Notes under the pieces: generated by a model
Told to the model about the DNA's origin: nothing
The model's input: the letters and a program-made list of their open reading frames with translations, nothing else
The model's database searches: none
Made by a program: the position numbers and the translations under genes
NCBI GenBank assembly: GCA_913775265.1
Contig: CAJYJH010000093.1
Coordinates: 124,001 to 188,000, forward strand
Origin: an uncultured Mucilaginibacter sp.
Lineage (GTDB): Bacteria; Bacteroidota; Bacteroidia; Sphingobacteriales; Sphingobacteriaceae
DNA: 64,000 nt
Direction of reading: 5' to 3'
Part shown: in pieces, positions 42,776 through 51,523 of the stretch
Layout of the letters: every line of letters starts with the position of its first letter
Position numbering within the stretch: position 1 is the stretch's first letter

Positions 42776-43603
42776 TTACGGATTGAATACCAGGTACAAA
42801 TAAGCAAAAACTACCGGCGCAGCCAGCAGCAAGCCATCAAACCTGTCGAGCAGGCCGCCGTGGCCTGGCAATATGCCGCCAGAGTCTTTGATGTTAATAC
42901 TGCGCTTAAGCATCGATTCTACCAAATCGCCTGCCGTGCCAATCACACCAATAATGATGGCTACAGATACCCATTGGCGCCAAACCATTTCATGAAAATA
43001 CAGGCTGATAATGTACCCTGCTAAAGCACTGATCAGAATACCGCCAATAAAACCTTCCCATGTTTTTTTAGGAGAATGACGTTCAAAAAGCTTGGTTCGG
43101 CCAAACTGTCGGCCAACTAAATAAGCGCCCGTATCATTAGCCCAAAGCATCAGCAAAAATCCCATTGGGATGTGCGCATTAAAGCCGCCGTTGGTTACAA
43201 AGCCCAGCGTATGAAAAAATGTAAAAGGAATAATGGTAAACAGCAATCCTAAAAAAGTATAGCCGATATTAGCAAACGGATGCTCCAAATCGCGGAACAG
43301 CTCCTGGATAAAAACAGCTGCCAGCGGTAAAATCAGTAAAAAGATAGCTTTATGTATGGCTGCTGCACCTGTTAGGGTATCGAAATAAAAAGATGCTGCA
43401 AAAGCACCGTATATCAGCACCCCGTTAATTAAACCAATAATGGTATTAGGCTGACGGCCGCTTTTTTTGAGCAGGCCATAAAACTCTTGCAGGCAAAGCA
43501 AACCTAACAAGCCATAAAAAACAGAGTATACGATAGGGCTGGCAAAAAAAGAGCCCAGCATTACTACAATAAAAACCAGTCCGGTGATGGCGCGTGTTTT
43601 CAT
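42776..43603 (-). CDS. cdsA: phosphatidate cytidylyltransferase
   Basis: Makes CDP-diacylglycerol from phosphatidic acid and CTP, the branch point of phospholipid synthesis. The 275-residue protein has about eight membrane helices, the HSPKKTWEGFIGGI segment and the CDP-DG synthase signature around DLVESMLKRSINIKDSGGILPGHGGLLDRFDG near residue 225. Its ATG overlaps the stop of the DUF2007 gene by four bases. It lies upstream of psd. Confidence 0.95.
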   Translation of the reverse strand: MKTRAITGLVFIVVMLGSFFASPIVYSVFYGLLGLLCLQEFYGLLKKSGRQPNTIIGLINGVLIYGAFAASFYFDTLTGAAAIHKAIFLLILPLAAVFIQELFRDLEHPFANIGYTFLGLLFTIIPFTFFHTLGFVTNGGFNAHIPMGFLLMLWANDTGAYLVGRQFGRTKLFERHSPKKTWEGFIGGILISALAGYIISLYFHEMVWRQWVSVAIIIGVIGTAGDLVESMLKRSINIKDSGGILPGHGGLLDRFDGLLLAAPVVFAYLYLVFNP

Positions 43604-43812
43604 AAACTAATTTGGTTCATCACCATCAATTCAATGGCGCGGCTAAAATCTTCTTCGTGAATATACACTTCAATGTTACCAAAATTACGGTGCGACGATG
43701 ACTGCCTGTTAAGCAGCACCGCACCAATTTCGTGTTCAATAAGTACTTGTTTTATAATTTCGGCCTGATAATAATCGGTTGAAGTATAAATTTTAACCCA
43801 ATTTTTTTCCAT
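43600..43812 (-). CDS. DUF2007 domain-containing protein
   Basis: A 70-residue protein covering the DUF2007 domain, annotated as a putative signal transducing protein: NWVKIYTSTDYYQAEIIKQVL, EIGAVLLN and a final FSRAIELM. The role is not established. It sits between the CPBP protease (20-base overlap) and cdsA (4-base overlap), so the three genes and possibly psd form an operon. The ATG at 43812 is preferred to a TTG six bases upstream. Confidence 0.85.
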   Translation of the reverse strand: MEKNWVKIYTSTDYYQAEIIKQVLIEHEIGAVLLNRQSSSHRNFGNIEVYIHEEDFSRAIELMVMNQISL

Positions 43813-44746
43813 TAACAATAGGTAGGTGTTTTTTTTCGTAAGCTGTTTTTCGGTAAGCCCAAAACAAAATTACGGTTATTATCACACTAAAAATATACGA
43901 ACCATAACTAAACGTGTTTTGATCATTTAAATTAAGCTTAATAATTTTATGGTTGTACAGGTAAGTGGTTAATACCGCCGTTCCGTTATTTAAAAAGTGG
44001 GCCCACACGGCAGGCCACACACTACCAGTCCAGGCTGTAAAGTAACCAAAGAAAACGCCCAGCATTAGCCTTGGCAAAAAGCCAAAAAACTCCATGTGGA
44101 ATGCGCTGAACAATGCTGCCGTAATCCAGATAGCCAGGTGGGTACTGCTCGTCCATCGCAATAAAATAGTTTGTAAACAACCCCTAAACATAAACTCCTC
44201 GGCAACGGCTGTAACCAATGCTACCAGTAAAAGTACTTTTACCAGATCTACCCAGGTATCCATCTTTAATAGTACAGCGGTTGCTTTTTGCGCCATATTT
44301 TCGGAGTTACGCATCCAGTTTTCCAGGCCTTTTAAAAAGTCGGGCAGTTGCATCTTTTGGTTCAGGGCAATCAACACCTCCATAATAGGGGTGCTGGCTG
44401 CCATAATAAAGAAGATCATTACCAGTGCAATAGGGAATATGCGGGTATCGGTGCGTAAATAGGCATGAGTTTCATGCATAATAAACTTTCCGAAGATGAT
44501 AGGCGTAAACAAGATAGGCAATGTGGTACCAACAATCTGTAATATCCAAAGCGATTGTACAGCAGCCGGTGTGCTCAGGTCTAAAGCCATAACAAGCTGA
44601 ACAGTATCCATGCCATGCATCAGGTAAATAATACCCAGTGCTATAAAATTGCCCGCCAATATTAAACCGAATGCAACTGCACAAAAGGTAATAAACTGAG
44701 CAGCTGGACTAATGCGGTGTTTATATTGTGGGTTTTCTGTGATCAT
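43793..44746 (-). CDS. CPBP family intramembrane metalloprotease
   Basis: A 317-residue protein with eight or so membrane helices. The family motifs are present: EEFMFRG (EExxxR) near residue 186, and the FxxxH box in SAFHMEFFGFLPRLMLG, followed by HFLNNGTAVL. CPBP/Abi proteases include CAAX prenyl protease Rce1, and bacterial members act in peptide processing or self-immunity; the substrate here is unknown. The ATG at 44746 is chosen since a longer frame would run through the promoter region of the divergent dus gene. Confidence 0.9.
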   Translation of the reverse strand: MITENPQYKHRISPAAQFITFCAVAFGLILAGNFIALGIIYLMHGMDTVQLVMALDLSTPAAVQSLWILQIVGTTLPILFTPIIFGKFIMHETHAYLRTDTRIFPIALVMIFFIMAASTPIMEVLIALNQKMQLPDFLKGLENWMRNSENMAQKATAVLLKMDTWVDLVKVLLLVALVTAVAEEFMFRGCLQTILLRWTSSTHLAIWITAALFSAFHMEFFGFLPRLMLGVFFGYFTAWTGSVWPAVWAHFLNNGTAVLTTYLYNHKIIKLNLNDQNTFSYGSYIFSVIITVILFWAYRKTAYEKKHLPIVNGKKLG

Positions 44747-44764
44747 AGAGTTAGTGCAAAATCG

Positions 44765-44772
44765 TATTTTTG
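44765..44772 (+). promoter_or_regulatory. TAnnTTTG -7 promoter box of the dus gene
   Basis: TATTTTTG matches fully and lies 18 bases before the ATG at 44791, in the 44-base gap between two divergent genes. Confidence 0.5.
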
Positions 44773-44790
44773 CAGAGGTTAAATATAAGC

Positions 44791-45783
44791 ATGTCTGTAC
44801 AAATAGGAAAAATAGATTTAGGTGAATTTCCGCTGTTGCTGGCACCTATGGAAGATGTGAGCGATCCGCCTTTCCGTTATGTGTGTAAACAAAACGGGGC
44901 CGATATGATGTACACGGAGTTTATATCATCAGAAGGATTGATACGCGATGCAGCTAAAAGCCGGCAGAAACTGGATATCTTTGAATACGAACGTCCTATA
45001 GGCATCCAGATTTTCGGGAGTGATATTAACAGTATGCGCATCGCCACTGAGATTGCTACCCTGGCCGGACCTGACCTGATGGATATTAACTATGGCTGCC
45101 CTGTAAAAAATGTAGCCTGCCGTGGGGCTGGTGCCAGTTTACTACAGGATATTGACAAGATGGTAGCCATGACTAAAGCCGTGGTCGAAGCTACGCACCT
45201 GCCCGTGACCGTTAAAACGCGTTTAGGTTGGGATGATAATACCAAAAACGTTTATGAAGTAGCCGAGCGCTTACAGGATGTAGGTATTAAAGCCTTAACT
45301 ATACACGGCCGTACCCGCGCCCAAATGTATAAAGGCGTGGCCGACTGGTCGCTGATCCGAGAGATTAAGAAAAACCCGCGTATACAAATACCAATTTTTG
45401 GTAACGGTGATATTGATTCGCCTGAGAAGGCGGCCGATTGGCGGTTAGAGTATGGTGTAGATGGGATGATGATTGGCCGGGCTGCTATTGGCTATCCGTG
45501 GATATTCAGAGAGGTTAAACATTTCTTTGCTACCGGCGAACATCGCGAAAAACCAACCATTGCTGAGCGTATTGATGCCTGCAAAACTCACCTCGATAAA
45601 TCGATTGAGTGGAAGGGGCCCAAAACCGGGATTTTTGAAATGCGCAGGCATTACTCCAACTACTTTAAAGGGTTAGATAATTTCAAAGAGTTTAGGATGA
45701 GGATGGTATCTACCGAGAACATTGAAGAACTTTATGAGATTTTATGGCAGATAAATGAAAAATATACGCCTGTAATGGCTTGA
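44791..45783 (+). CDS. dusB: tRNA-dihydrouridine synthase (DusB-like)
   Basis: FMN enzyme that reduces uridines in the D loop of tRNA. The 330-residue protein has the family APMEDVSDPPFR start, GADMMYTEFISSEGL, IQIFGSD, the catalytic Cys in DINYGCPVKNVACRGAGASLLQ-type region, PVTVKTRLGWDD, LTIHGRTRAQMYKGVADW and IFGNGDIDSPE. The ATG at 44791 is used since it follows the promoter box. apaG follows after 30 bases, with its own promoter. Confidence 0.94.
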   Translation: MSVQIGKIDLGEFPLLLAPMEDVSDPPFRYVCKQNGADMMYTEFISSEGLIRDAAKSRQKLDIFEYERPIGIQIFGSDINSMRIATEIATLAGPDLMDINYGCPVKNVACRGAGASLLQDIDKMVAMTKAVVEATHLPVTVKTRLGWDDNTKNVYEVAERLQDVGIKALTIHGRTRAQMYKGVADWSLIREIKKNPRIQIPIFGNGDIDSPEKAADWRLEYGVDGMMIGRAAIGYPWIFREVKHFFATGEHREKPTIAERIDACKTHLDKSIEWKGPKTGIFEMRRHYSNYFKGLDNFKEFRMRMVSTENIEELYEILWQINEKYTPVMA

Positions 45784-45802
45784 TTATTGATTTTGTATCG
45801 TA

Positions 45803-45810
45803 TACATTTG
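45803..45810 (+). promoter_or_regulatory. -33/-7 promoter of apaG
   Basis: TACATTTG is a full match four bases before the ATG at 45814, and CTTG at 45779-45782 gives a -33 element at 20-base spacing. It overlaps the stop of the dus gene. It predicts a leaderless apaG mRNA. Confidence 0.55.
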
Positions 45811-45813
45811 AAT

Positions 45814-46203
45814 ATGGCAACTACTACAATAACAGACGGGGTTAGGGTTTCGGTTGAGACGCAGTACCAGCCAGAGTATTCTAATCCGGCAAACGAGCAT
45901 TTTATGTTTGCCTATAAAATATATATCGAAAATTTAAGCGACTATACAGTACAGTTAATGCGTCGCCACTGGCATATTTTTGATTCGAACGGAACACGCC
46001 GCGAGGTAGAGGGCGAAGGCGTGGTTGGACAGCAACCTGTCATCGAGCCTGGTGAGTCTCACGAATATATATCAGGCTGTAATTTGAAAACAGATATGGG
46101 CAGCATGAAAGGCGAATATCAAATGCTACGCTTAATGGATAATGCAACATTTGATGTGCAAATACCGGAGTTTTATTTAATAGCTCCGTTTAAAATGAAT
46201 TAA
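45814..46203 (+). CDS. apaG: ApaG domain protein
   Basis: A 129-residue fibronectin-like beta-sandwich protein. Conserved parts are the VSVETQYQPEYSNPANEHFMFAY start, the core YTVQLMRRHWHIFDSNG, VVGQQPVIEPGESHEYISGC and MKGEYQM. In E. coli ApaG is linked to Co2+ and Mg2+ phenotypes; the molecular role is unclear. The ATG at 45814 is chosen because the promoter box lies just upstream of it; a longer frame lacks family similarity. A terminator follows. Confidence 0.93.
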   Translation: MATTTITDGVRVSVETQYQPEYSNPANEHFMFAYKIYIENLSDYTVQLMRRHWHIFDSNGTRREVEGEGVVGQQPVIEPGESHEYISGCNLKTDMGSMKGEYQMLRLMDNATFDVQIPEFYLIAPFKMN

Positions 46204-46225
46204 GAGTTTGTTGAAAACTTTCTTG

Positions 46226-46262
46226 AAGCCTCGGTTGATTTTAACCGGGGCTTTATTTTTTT
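46226..46262 (+). terminator. terminator of apaG
   Basis: AAGCCTCGGTT and AACCGGGGCTT pair (one T-G) around GATTTT, followed by TTATTTTTTTT. Confidence 0.85.
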
Positions 46263-46303
46263 TTAATTATTTTGCAAATGATATGAGGCAACTGTTGCAT
46301 TGA

Positions 46304-46311
46304 TAAGTTTG
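46304..46311 (+). promoter_or_regulatory. TAnnTTTG -7 promoter box of a lipoprotein gene
   Basis: TAAGTTTG matches fully and lies 27 bases before the ATG at 46339. No clear -33. Confidence 0.45.
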
Positions 46312-46338
46312 CATACGTACCAATATAAATCTTAATAC

Positions 46339-46800
46339 ATGAAAAATCTTCTGGGCATTGCTTTAATGTTTGTTATAATAATCGGTATTTTATTAACCGG
46401 GTGCGATAAAGAACAATTAGCTCAGGAGGGAACAATAAAATACGGAACCTCGTTTGGCATGTGTGTAGGCTTTTGTCGTAACGAAATTACCATTAGCCAG
46501 AATAAAGTGACACTGGTACGTCGTAAAAATGCTACCAACGAATCTAAAACCTGTGCTCAATCTTTAAGTTCTGAGCAACGCCAGCAACTCATTAATAAGA
46601 TAGATTTGCCCCGATTTTTTGTTTTAGAAGAAAGATACGGCTGCCCTGATTGTGCCGACGGCGGAGCCGAATGGATTGAAATTGAACAGGACGGCAAGAA
46701 GCACAAAGTTACATTTGAGTATCGGAGAGAGCCCGAAGCGGTGAAAGCTTATATTGAAGATTTGCGTCAGCAAATGTCATCGTTCACCGACTGTAAGTAA
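46339..46800 (+). CDS. hypothetical lipoprotein
   Basis: A 153-residue exported protein with a lipoprotein signal (GILLTGC, Cys near residue 22). The mature part is polar with six further cysteines, including MCVGFC near residue 42 and GCPDC near residue 109, so disulfides or metal binding are likely. It begins with a beta-rich half and ends in a helical tail (EAVKAYIEDLRQQM). I do not recognise the family. It has its own promoter box. Confidence 0.72.
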   Translation: MKNLLGIALMFVIIIGILLTGCDKEQLAQEGTIKYGTSFGMCVGFCRNEITISQNKVTLVRRKNATNESKTCAQSLSSEQRQQLINKIDLPRFFVLEERYGCPDCADGGAEWIEIEQDGKKHKVTFEYRREPEAVKAYIEDLRQQMSSFTDCK

Positions 46801-46909
46801 TCTTCAATTTAATTAAGCGTAACTTCATGTTGCCGGCGTATCTGCAGAATTTCAATCGTAAAACTGAATTCGGAATACAACTGTTGGGTTTAGAAACTAC
46901 AACAGAAAA

Positions 46910-47098
46910 ATGGCTAAAATAATCGTATTGTCTGAAGCGCCCGATAATCGTAAACTATATTTCAACACCGATCATATCTTATACTTTTACGAAGTGCAGG
47001 ATTTTGATGGTAACACTACCAAAGTATTTGCCGGTGATAGTAATTATGATGTGATAGAACCTGCCGAAACTATTAAGCAGTTAATAGAGAATGCATAA
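46910..47098 (+). CDS. small hypothetical protein
   Basis: A 62-residue protein, soluble, with a small alpha/beta fold (MAKIIVLSEAPDN, LYFNTDHILYFYEVQD, VIEPAETIKQLIENA). I do not recognise a named family. It is followed at once by a strong terminator, and its stop overlaps the terminator's left arm, which supports it as a real transcription unit. Confidence 0.65.
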   Translation: MAKIIVLSEAPDNRKLYFNTDHILYFYEVQDFDGNTTKVFAGDSNYDVIEPAETIKQLIENA

Positions 47099-47142
47099 AA
47101 CACAGAACCCTTTTTATTTTGGTAAACAGGGTTCTGTGTTTT
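47097..47142. terminator. bidirectional terminator
   Basis: Perfect 15-base arms AAAACACAGAACCCT (47097-47111) and AGGGTTCTGTGTTTT (47128-47142). T-rich on both strands; it separates convergent genes. Confidence 0.85.
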
Positions 47143-47156
47143 AAGATGTGCCGGTA

Positions 47157-47888
47157 TTAATCTCTACGGCTATTTAATAGCTGCACATAGTATAGCAAAG
47201 TAGCTAATGCACTTAATGCAGCAACCACATAAGTCATGGCTGCCCACCATAGCGCATCTTTAGCTTCATCGTGCTCTTGGCGGGTTTGCATAATACTGTG
47301 GTTGTTATCTAACCAGGCTAATGCCCGGCGGCTGGCATCAAACTCAACCGGCAGAGTTACAAAGCTAAAGGCAGTAACTACAGCTAAGGCCAACACGCCT
47401 ATAAACAACACCAGCGTATTGCCCGAAAATATTAACAGCATTACACCAATCATCAACGTCCACTGAGTAATGGTAGAGGCCGTTTGTACAATAGGCACCA
47501 TAGCCGAACGGAATCTTAACCAGCTATAAGACTTAGCATGTTGCACAGCGTGCCCGCATTCGTGTGCGGCTACGGCTGCTGCAGCAACACTGCGGCTATG
47601 GTAAACATCGTCGCTTAAATTTACGGTGCGGTTTTCGGGATTGTAGTGGTCGGTCAACTGACCTTCAACTGAAATTACCTGAACATCATTTATATTATGA
47701 TCGCGCAACATACGCTGGGCAACCTCAGCACCCGAAAGGCCGGATGACAAGCTTATCTCAGAGTACTCTTTAAATTTGCTTTTAAACCTCCACTGTACTA
47801 CAAAGCTTATCAAGGCGACGGCTATCATAAGTAGCCAGCCCGAATTAAAACCACCTACTTGTGCTATAATCAATGTTAAATTATCCAT
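47157..47888 (-). CDS. zinc metallopeptidase (YugP-like)
   Basis: A 243-residue membrane-bound metallopeptidase of the neutral zinc type. The zinc motif HECGH lies in AAAAVAAHECGHAVQH near residue 112, with three or four membrane helices: one at the start, two near 130-180 and one near 225. The family (YugP, DUF2010-like) is widespread and its substrates are not known. It converges on the preceding gene and is monocistronic; nhaA lies 165 bases upstream on the same strand. Confidence 0.9.
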   Translation of the reverse strand: MDNLTLIIAQVGGFNSGWLLMIAVALISFVVQWRFKSKFKEYSEISLSSGLSGAEVAQRMLRDHNINDVQVISVEGQLTDHYNPENRTVNLSDDVYHSRSVAAAAVAAHECGHAVQHAKSYSWLRFRSAMVPIVQTASTITQWTLMIGVMLLIFSGNTLVLFIGVLALAVVTAFSFVTLPVEFDASRRALAWLDNNHSIMQTRQEHDEAKDALWWAAMTYVVAALSALATLLYYVQLLNSRRD

Positions 47889-48053
47889 ATCTCTTAATTG
47901 TATAGTTAAAAAACATCAAAAAGCATTCCGTGAGGCCATAATCAGCGGTAGCAAACAGCAGGCGAATAAAAATGCCAATTATGCATATGGATTATGCTAA
48001 TTTGACGCAATATTATTAGAAAGTAATTAGAGATCTGATTGTGTATGTTGTAG

Positions 48054-49394
48054 TTACAGCACCTTAGTGTCTGTACTTACAGACGGTGCAGATGTGTTTT
48101 TCAAAATAGCATAACCAATGCTGGCTGCAATTACGGAGGCAATTAAAATCCCGTACTTTGCTTCATCAATCATCACCTGCTGTTCAAACGCCAAGGCAGA
48201 TACAAATAGCGACATTGTAAAGCCTATACCCGCTAAGGCAGCAACGCCTGTAATATGTTTCCAGGTGGCCGACTCGGGTAAAATACCTAAGCCTGTTTTC
48301 ACCATTAACCAGGTAAACAGCAATACGCCGATAAATTTGCCTAAGAGTAAACCGGTAATCACACCAATGCTAACCGGATTAATCACCGTGCTAAAAAAGT
48401 CTAAGCCGATAACTATCCCTGCATTAGCTAATGCAAATAAAGGCATAATGATGAAGGCAACCCATGGATGCAGCGAATGTTCAATTTTTTGAAGAGGTGT
48501 TTGAGCGGCCAAGCTTAATTGCTTTATTTTTTCAATAATACGATGTTGTTCGGGAGTGGTAAGTGTGCTGTTGTCGGGTATCTGATGTTCAAAATCATAA
48601 GAAAGTTGTCTCAGTTTATTGGCATATACCTTTTCATCAACAATAGTTCGGGCCGGAATGGTGAAAGCAACCAGTACACCAGCGATGGTAGCATGCACGC
48701 CTGATAGTAAAAAGCCGATCCATACGGCAAAACCTATAATTAGGTAAAATGCCGTGTTGCGCACGCCCAGTGCATTACCCGCTACAAGTACCAGTAATAA
48801 ACCAAACCCAATACTTAAAGGTATCATTTGCAGGTTGGTGCTGTAAAAAAAAGCTATCACCAACACCGCACCTAAATCGTCTGCCACGGCCAAAGCCGAC
48901 AGAAACACTTTAACTGACGATGGTATATGTTTACCCGCTGCTGATATTAAAGCCAAAGCAAAAGCAATATCGGTAGCCATGGGTATACCCCAGCCATGAG
49001 CTGCTTCTGTATTCCGGTTAATGATATAGTAAATTGCGGCAGGTACCAGCATGCCTCCTAAGGCAGCCACCATGGGTAGGGCAGCTTTGCTTAGACTGGA
49101 TAATTCGCCCGCCATAAATTCACGTTTAAGTTCAAGGCCGATCACAAAAAAGAAGATCGCCATCAGTCCATCGTTTATCCAGATGTGCAACGGATGTTTA
49201 AGCTGGTATTTGTCAAAACTAAGCGACAATTCAATCTCCCAAAAGTGATGATAGCTTGCTTGAAAGGGAGAGTTTACCCATGCAATAGCCAGTACTACAC
49301 CCATTAATAATACTAAACCACTGGTGTATTGGTGGTGTATAAACCGGTTTACGGGCTTCAGTATTTTATCAATAGGTAATTGAGGTATAGCCAT
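48054..49394 (-). CDS. nhaA: Na+/H+ antiporter NhaA
   Basis: Electrogenic sodium/proton antiporter of the inner membrane that expels Na+ at high pH. The 446-residue protein has the 12-helix layout. The conserved helix V aspartates lie in LALAVADDLGAVLVIAFFYS, and MATDIAFALALISAAG, HATIAGVLVAF and GLLLGKFIGVLLF are also recognisable. The ATG at 49394 is preferred to a GTG one codon earlier. No regulator or partner gene lies adjacent. Confidence 0.96.
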   Translation of the reverse strand: MAIPQLPIDKILKPVNRFIHHQYTSGLVLLMGVVLAIAWVNSPFQASYHHFWEIELSLSFDKYQLKHPLHIWINDGLMAIFFFVIGLELKREFMAGELSSLSKAALPMVAALGGMLVPAAIYYIINRNTEAAHGWGIPMATDIAFALALISAAGKHIPSSVKVFLSALAVADDLGAVLVIAFFYSTNLQMIPLSIGFGLLLVLVAGNALGVRNTAFYLIIGFAVWIGFLLSGVHATIAGVLVAFTIPARTIVDEKVYANKLRQLSYDFEHQIPDNSTLTTPEQHRIIEKIKQLSLAAQTPLQKIEHSLHPWVAFIIMPLFALANAGIVIGLDFFSTVINPVSIGVITGLLLGKFIGVLLFTWLMVKTGLGILPESATWKHITGVAALAGIGFTMSLFVSALAFEQQVMIDEAKYGILIASVIAASIGYAILKNTSAPSVSTDTKVL

Positions 49395-49431
49395 CACAGA
49401 GTTTATACAAGCCGCCTTAGTTTAAGTTTTT

Positions 49432-50742
49432 TTATAAAAAGGCAACCAGCCGCTCCAATGCCATTCCGCGCGATCCTTTAATTAATACGGTACTATTCAT
49501 AATAGGTTCAGCTTGCAGTCCAGCAATGGCATCCTCAGCAGTCTCGTAAAAAGTAGCTGCGTTGTAATCGGGTTTAAATAATGAAAACTCTTTACCTACA
49601 AAAATTACTTTGATATCAGTGTTTGCTAACGCTGCTTTTAAAACGGCCTCATGTTCGGCTGAGGCATCATCGCCCATTTCAAACATATCGCCCAAAATCA
49701 TTATTTTTTTGGCTGCTTGTATTTTGCTCAGATTGTCGATAGCCACCATCATGCTACTTGGGTTGGCATTATAGTAATCGCAGATGAGCGTATTAGTAGC
49801 AGTTTTTAAAATCTGTGAACGATTGTTTTTGGGCTGATACCCTTCAATGCCTGTATTAATTTGCTCCGGGCTCAATTTAAAGTAGTGGCCAATACAAATA
49901 GCGGCCAGTACATTGTCTAAGTTATAGTCGCCGGTGAGCTGTGTTGCGGTGTGATATTCTTGATCACGCCCGGCAATCGTCCAGTTTAAAGCCAGATAGT
50001 GGGCGCTGCCAGCCAGATTGCCACTGATGGTGTTTAGCGCGCTTGACTTTCCGTAGTATTCAACCTTAACCAAGTCGCGTGATTCTTTCATTAGCATCAA
50101 ATCGGGGCTATCGCTGTTTACAAAGGCTACGCTTTCGGTCGCTTTCAGGTAATCATACATCTCGCCTTTGCCTTTTTTTACACCCTCTACACCACCAAAA
50201 CCTTCTAAATGGGCTTTGCCTACGTTAGTAATCAAACCATGTGTGGGCTGAGCAATAGTACAAAGCAGTGCAATTTCTTTTTGGTGATTAGCCCCCATCT
50301 CAATAACAGCCATTTGATGTGTGTTATTAATAGACAGGATAGTTAATGGTACACCAATGTGATTATTTAAATTGCCTTGGGTAGCCAAAGTGGCAAATTG
50401 CTGAGATAATACAGCATTAATCAGCTCTTTGGTGGTGGTTTTACCATTGGTACCGGTAAGGCCAATTACCGGTATCTGTAATTGCTTACGATGGTAGCGT
50501 GCCAGATCCTGCAGCGTGCTTAAAACATCATCAACCAGTATACAACGGTCAGACACTCGGTAAGCGGCGTTGTCTATTACCGCATAAGCCGCGCCCGCCT
50601 CTAATGCTTGTGCCGCAAAAGTGTTGGCATCAAACTTATCGCCTTTTAAGGCAAAAAATAAACTGCCGGAAGCAATTTTACGGGTATCGGTGCTGATAAC
50701 AGGATGTTGCAGATAAAGCTGGTAAAGTTCTTGGATGGCCAT
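49432..50742 (-). CDS. murF: UDP-N-acetylmuramoyl-tripeptide--D-alanyl-D-alanine ligase
   Basis: ATP-dependent ligase that adds D-Ala-D-Ala to the peptidoglycan precursor in the cytoplasm. The ATP loop GLTGTNGKTTTKELI lies near residue 95, followed by QGNLNNHIGVPLT, EMGANHQKEI, and the C-terminal DYYNANPSSM and LGDMFEMG typical of MurF. The ATG at 50742 follows a TATATTTG box by four bases; a TTG two codons further upstream is ignored. It is apart from the main mur/dcw cluster, which is not seen in the window. Confidence 0.96.
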   Translation of the reverse strand: MAIQELYQLYLQHPVISTDTRKIASGSLFFALKGDKFDANTFAAQALEAGAAYAVIDNAAYRVSDRCILVDDVLSTLQDLARYHRKQLQIPVIGLTGTNGKTTTKELINAVLSQQFATLATQGNLNNHIGVPLTILSINNTHQMAVIEMGANHQKEIALLCTIAQPTHGLITNVGKAHLEGFGGVEGVKKGKGEMYDYLKATESVAFVNSDSPDLMLMKESRDLVKVEYYGKSSALNTISGNLAGSAHYLALNWTIAGRDQEYHTATQLTGDYNLDNVLAAICIGHYFKLSPEQINTGIEGYQPKNNRSQILKTATNTLICDYYNANPSSMMVAIDNLSKIQAAKKIMILGDMFEMGDDASAEHEAVLKAALANTDIKVIFVGKEFSLFKPDYNAATFYETAEDAIAGLQAEPIMNSTVLIKGSRGMALERLVAFL

Positions 50743-50745
50743 GCG

Positions 50746-50753
50746 CAAATATA
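50746..50753 (-). promoter_or_regulatory. TAnnTTTG -7 promoter box of murF
   Basis: TATATTTG on the minus strand, a full match, ends four bases before the murF ATG; it predicts a leaderless mRNA. Confidence 0.5.
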
Positions 50754-50799
50754 AAACAGAATTGTGCTAAATTAACGCATAACTGTTTGTGCTGTTTGC

Positions 50800-51420
50800 T
50801 TAGCGCCAGCCTAAGATGTATACTTCTTTGCCGATATGGTAAAGCGCAAACCCAAAAAACAGAAGAGCAATGCCGGTATTGATGAACTGCGTGCTCAGCT
50901 CAAATTTATTCTGGATGTATCTGGCCGACTTGGCGTAGATAAACAAACATAAAAAAGCACCGGCAGCCGAACCTAAACTAAATACACATAGTGCAAATAA
51001 GCCAGGCAAAATCCACTGGTGAGCTAAAAGGTAGGTTCCGGCTATCATCCAAAACGGAATTTGCATAGGGTTGATAATGCCGAGTAAGATACCGTAACGG
51101 ATACTTTCGCGGTCAGAATATTTTGCTCTGGGTGGTTTTTTGCGGTTGAGCCAGGTAATAGTACCGAGAGTGCTGAACAGTGCCACCATAACCCAGTCAA
51201 TGATGGTTTCGATATGTGGTTGAACCGACAGCCACTTAGCTGCCTGCATAATGAAGAAGGTAAAGAAAAATTCGGTACACGAAAAAGCAGTAATAAAGCG
51301 CAAGGCCTGACGCATCCCGCGGTTAATGGCAATTTGTGTTAAGGTAAGATTGATATTGCCCGGGGGGATGTAACCAATAAAGTTGACTACCAGTCCCAGA
51401 ACGAATGTCAGGAAAATCAT
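50800..51420 (-). CDS. LysE family translocator
   Basis: A 206-residue membrane protein with six helices of the LysE/RhtB exporter family. The start FVLGLVVNFIGYIPPGNINLTLTQIAINRG matches the family's G-x-x-x-P-G-P-type region, with the second half GIINPMQIPFWMIAG mirroring it. Members export amino acids or related small molecules; the substrate is unknown. It is preceded by a -33/-7 promoter just before its ATG and is divergent from the BtuF-like gene. Confidence 0.88.
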   Translation of the reverse strand: MIFLTFVLGLVVNFIGYIPPGNINLTLTQIAINRGMRQALRFITAFSCTEFFFTFFIMQAAKWLSVQPHIETIIDWVMVALFSTLGTITWLNRKKPPRAKYSDRESIRYGILLGIINPMQIPFWMIAGTYLLAHQWILPGLFALCVFSLGSAAGAFLCLFIYAKSARYIQNKFELSTQFINTGIALLFFGFALYHIGKEVYILGWR

Positions 51421-51424
51421 TGTT

Positions 51425-51432
51425 CAAAAGTA
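51425..51432 (-). promoter_or_regulatory. -33/-7 promoter of the LysE gene
   Basis: TACTTTTG on the minus strand matches fully and ends five bases before the ATG. CTTG at 51454-51457 gives a -33 element at 21-base spacing. Confidence 0.55.
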
Positions 51433-51523
51433 AGCTGAAAAATGAATATCGAACAAGCAATTTTGTTTGAGTTAGCCCAAAAATTAGAGTTTCTTTGCAT
51501 TTTATTAAAACGAGCCGCTATAA

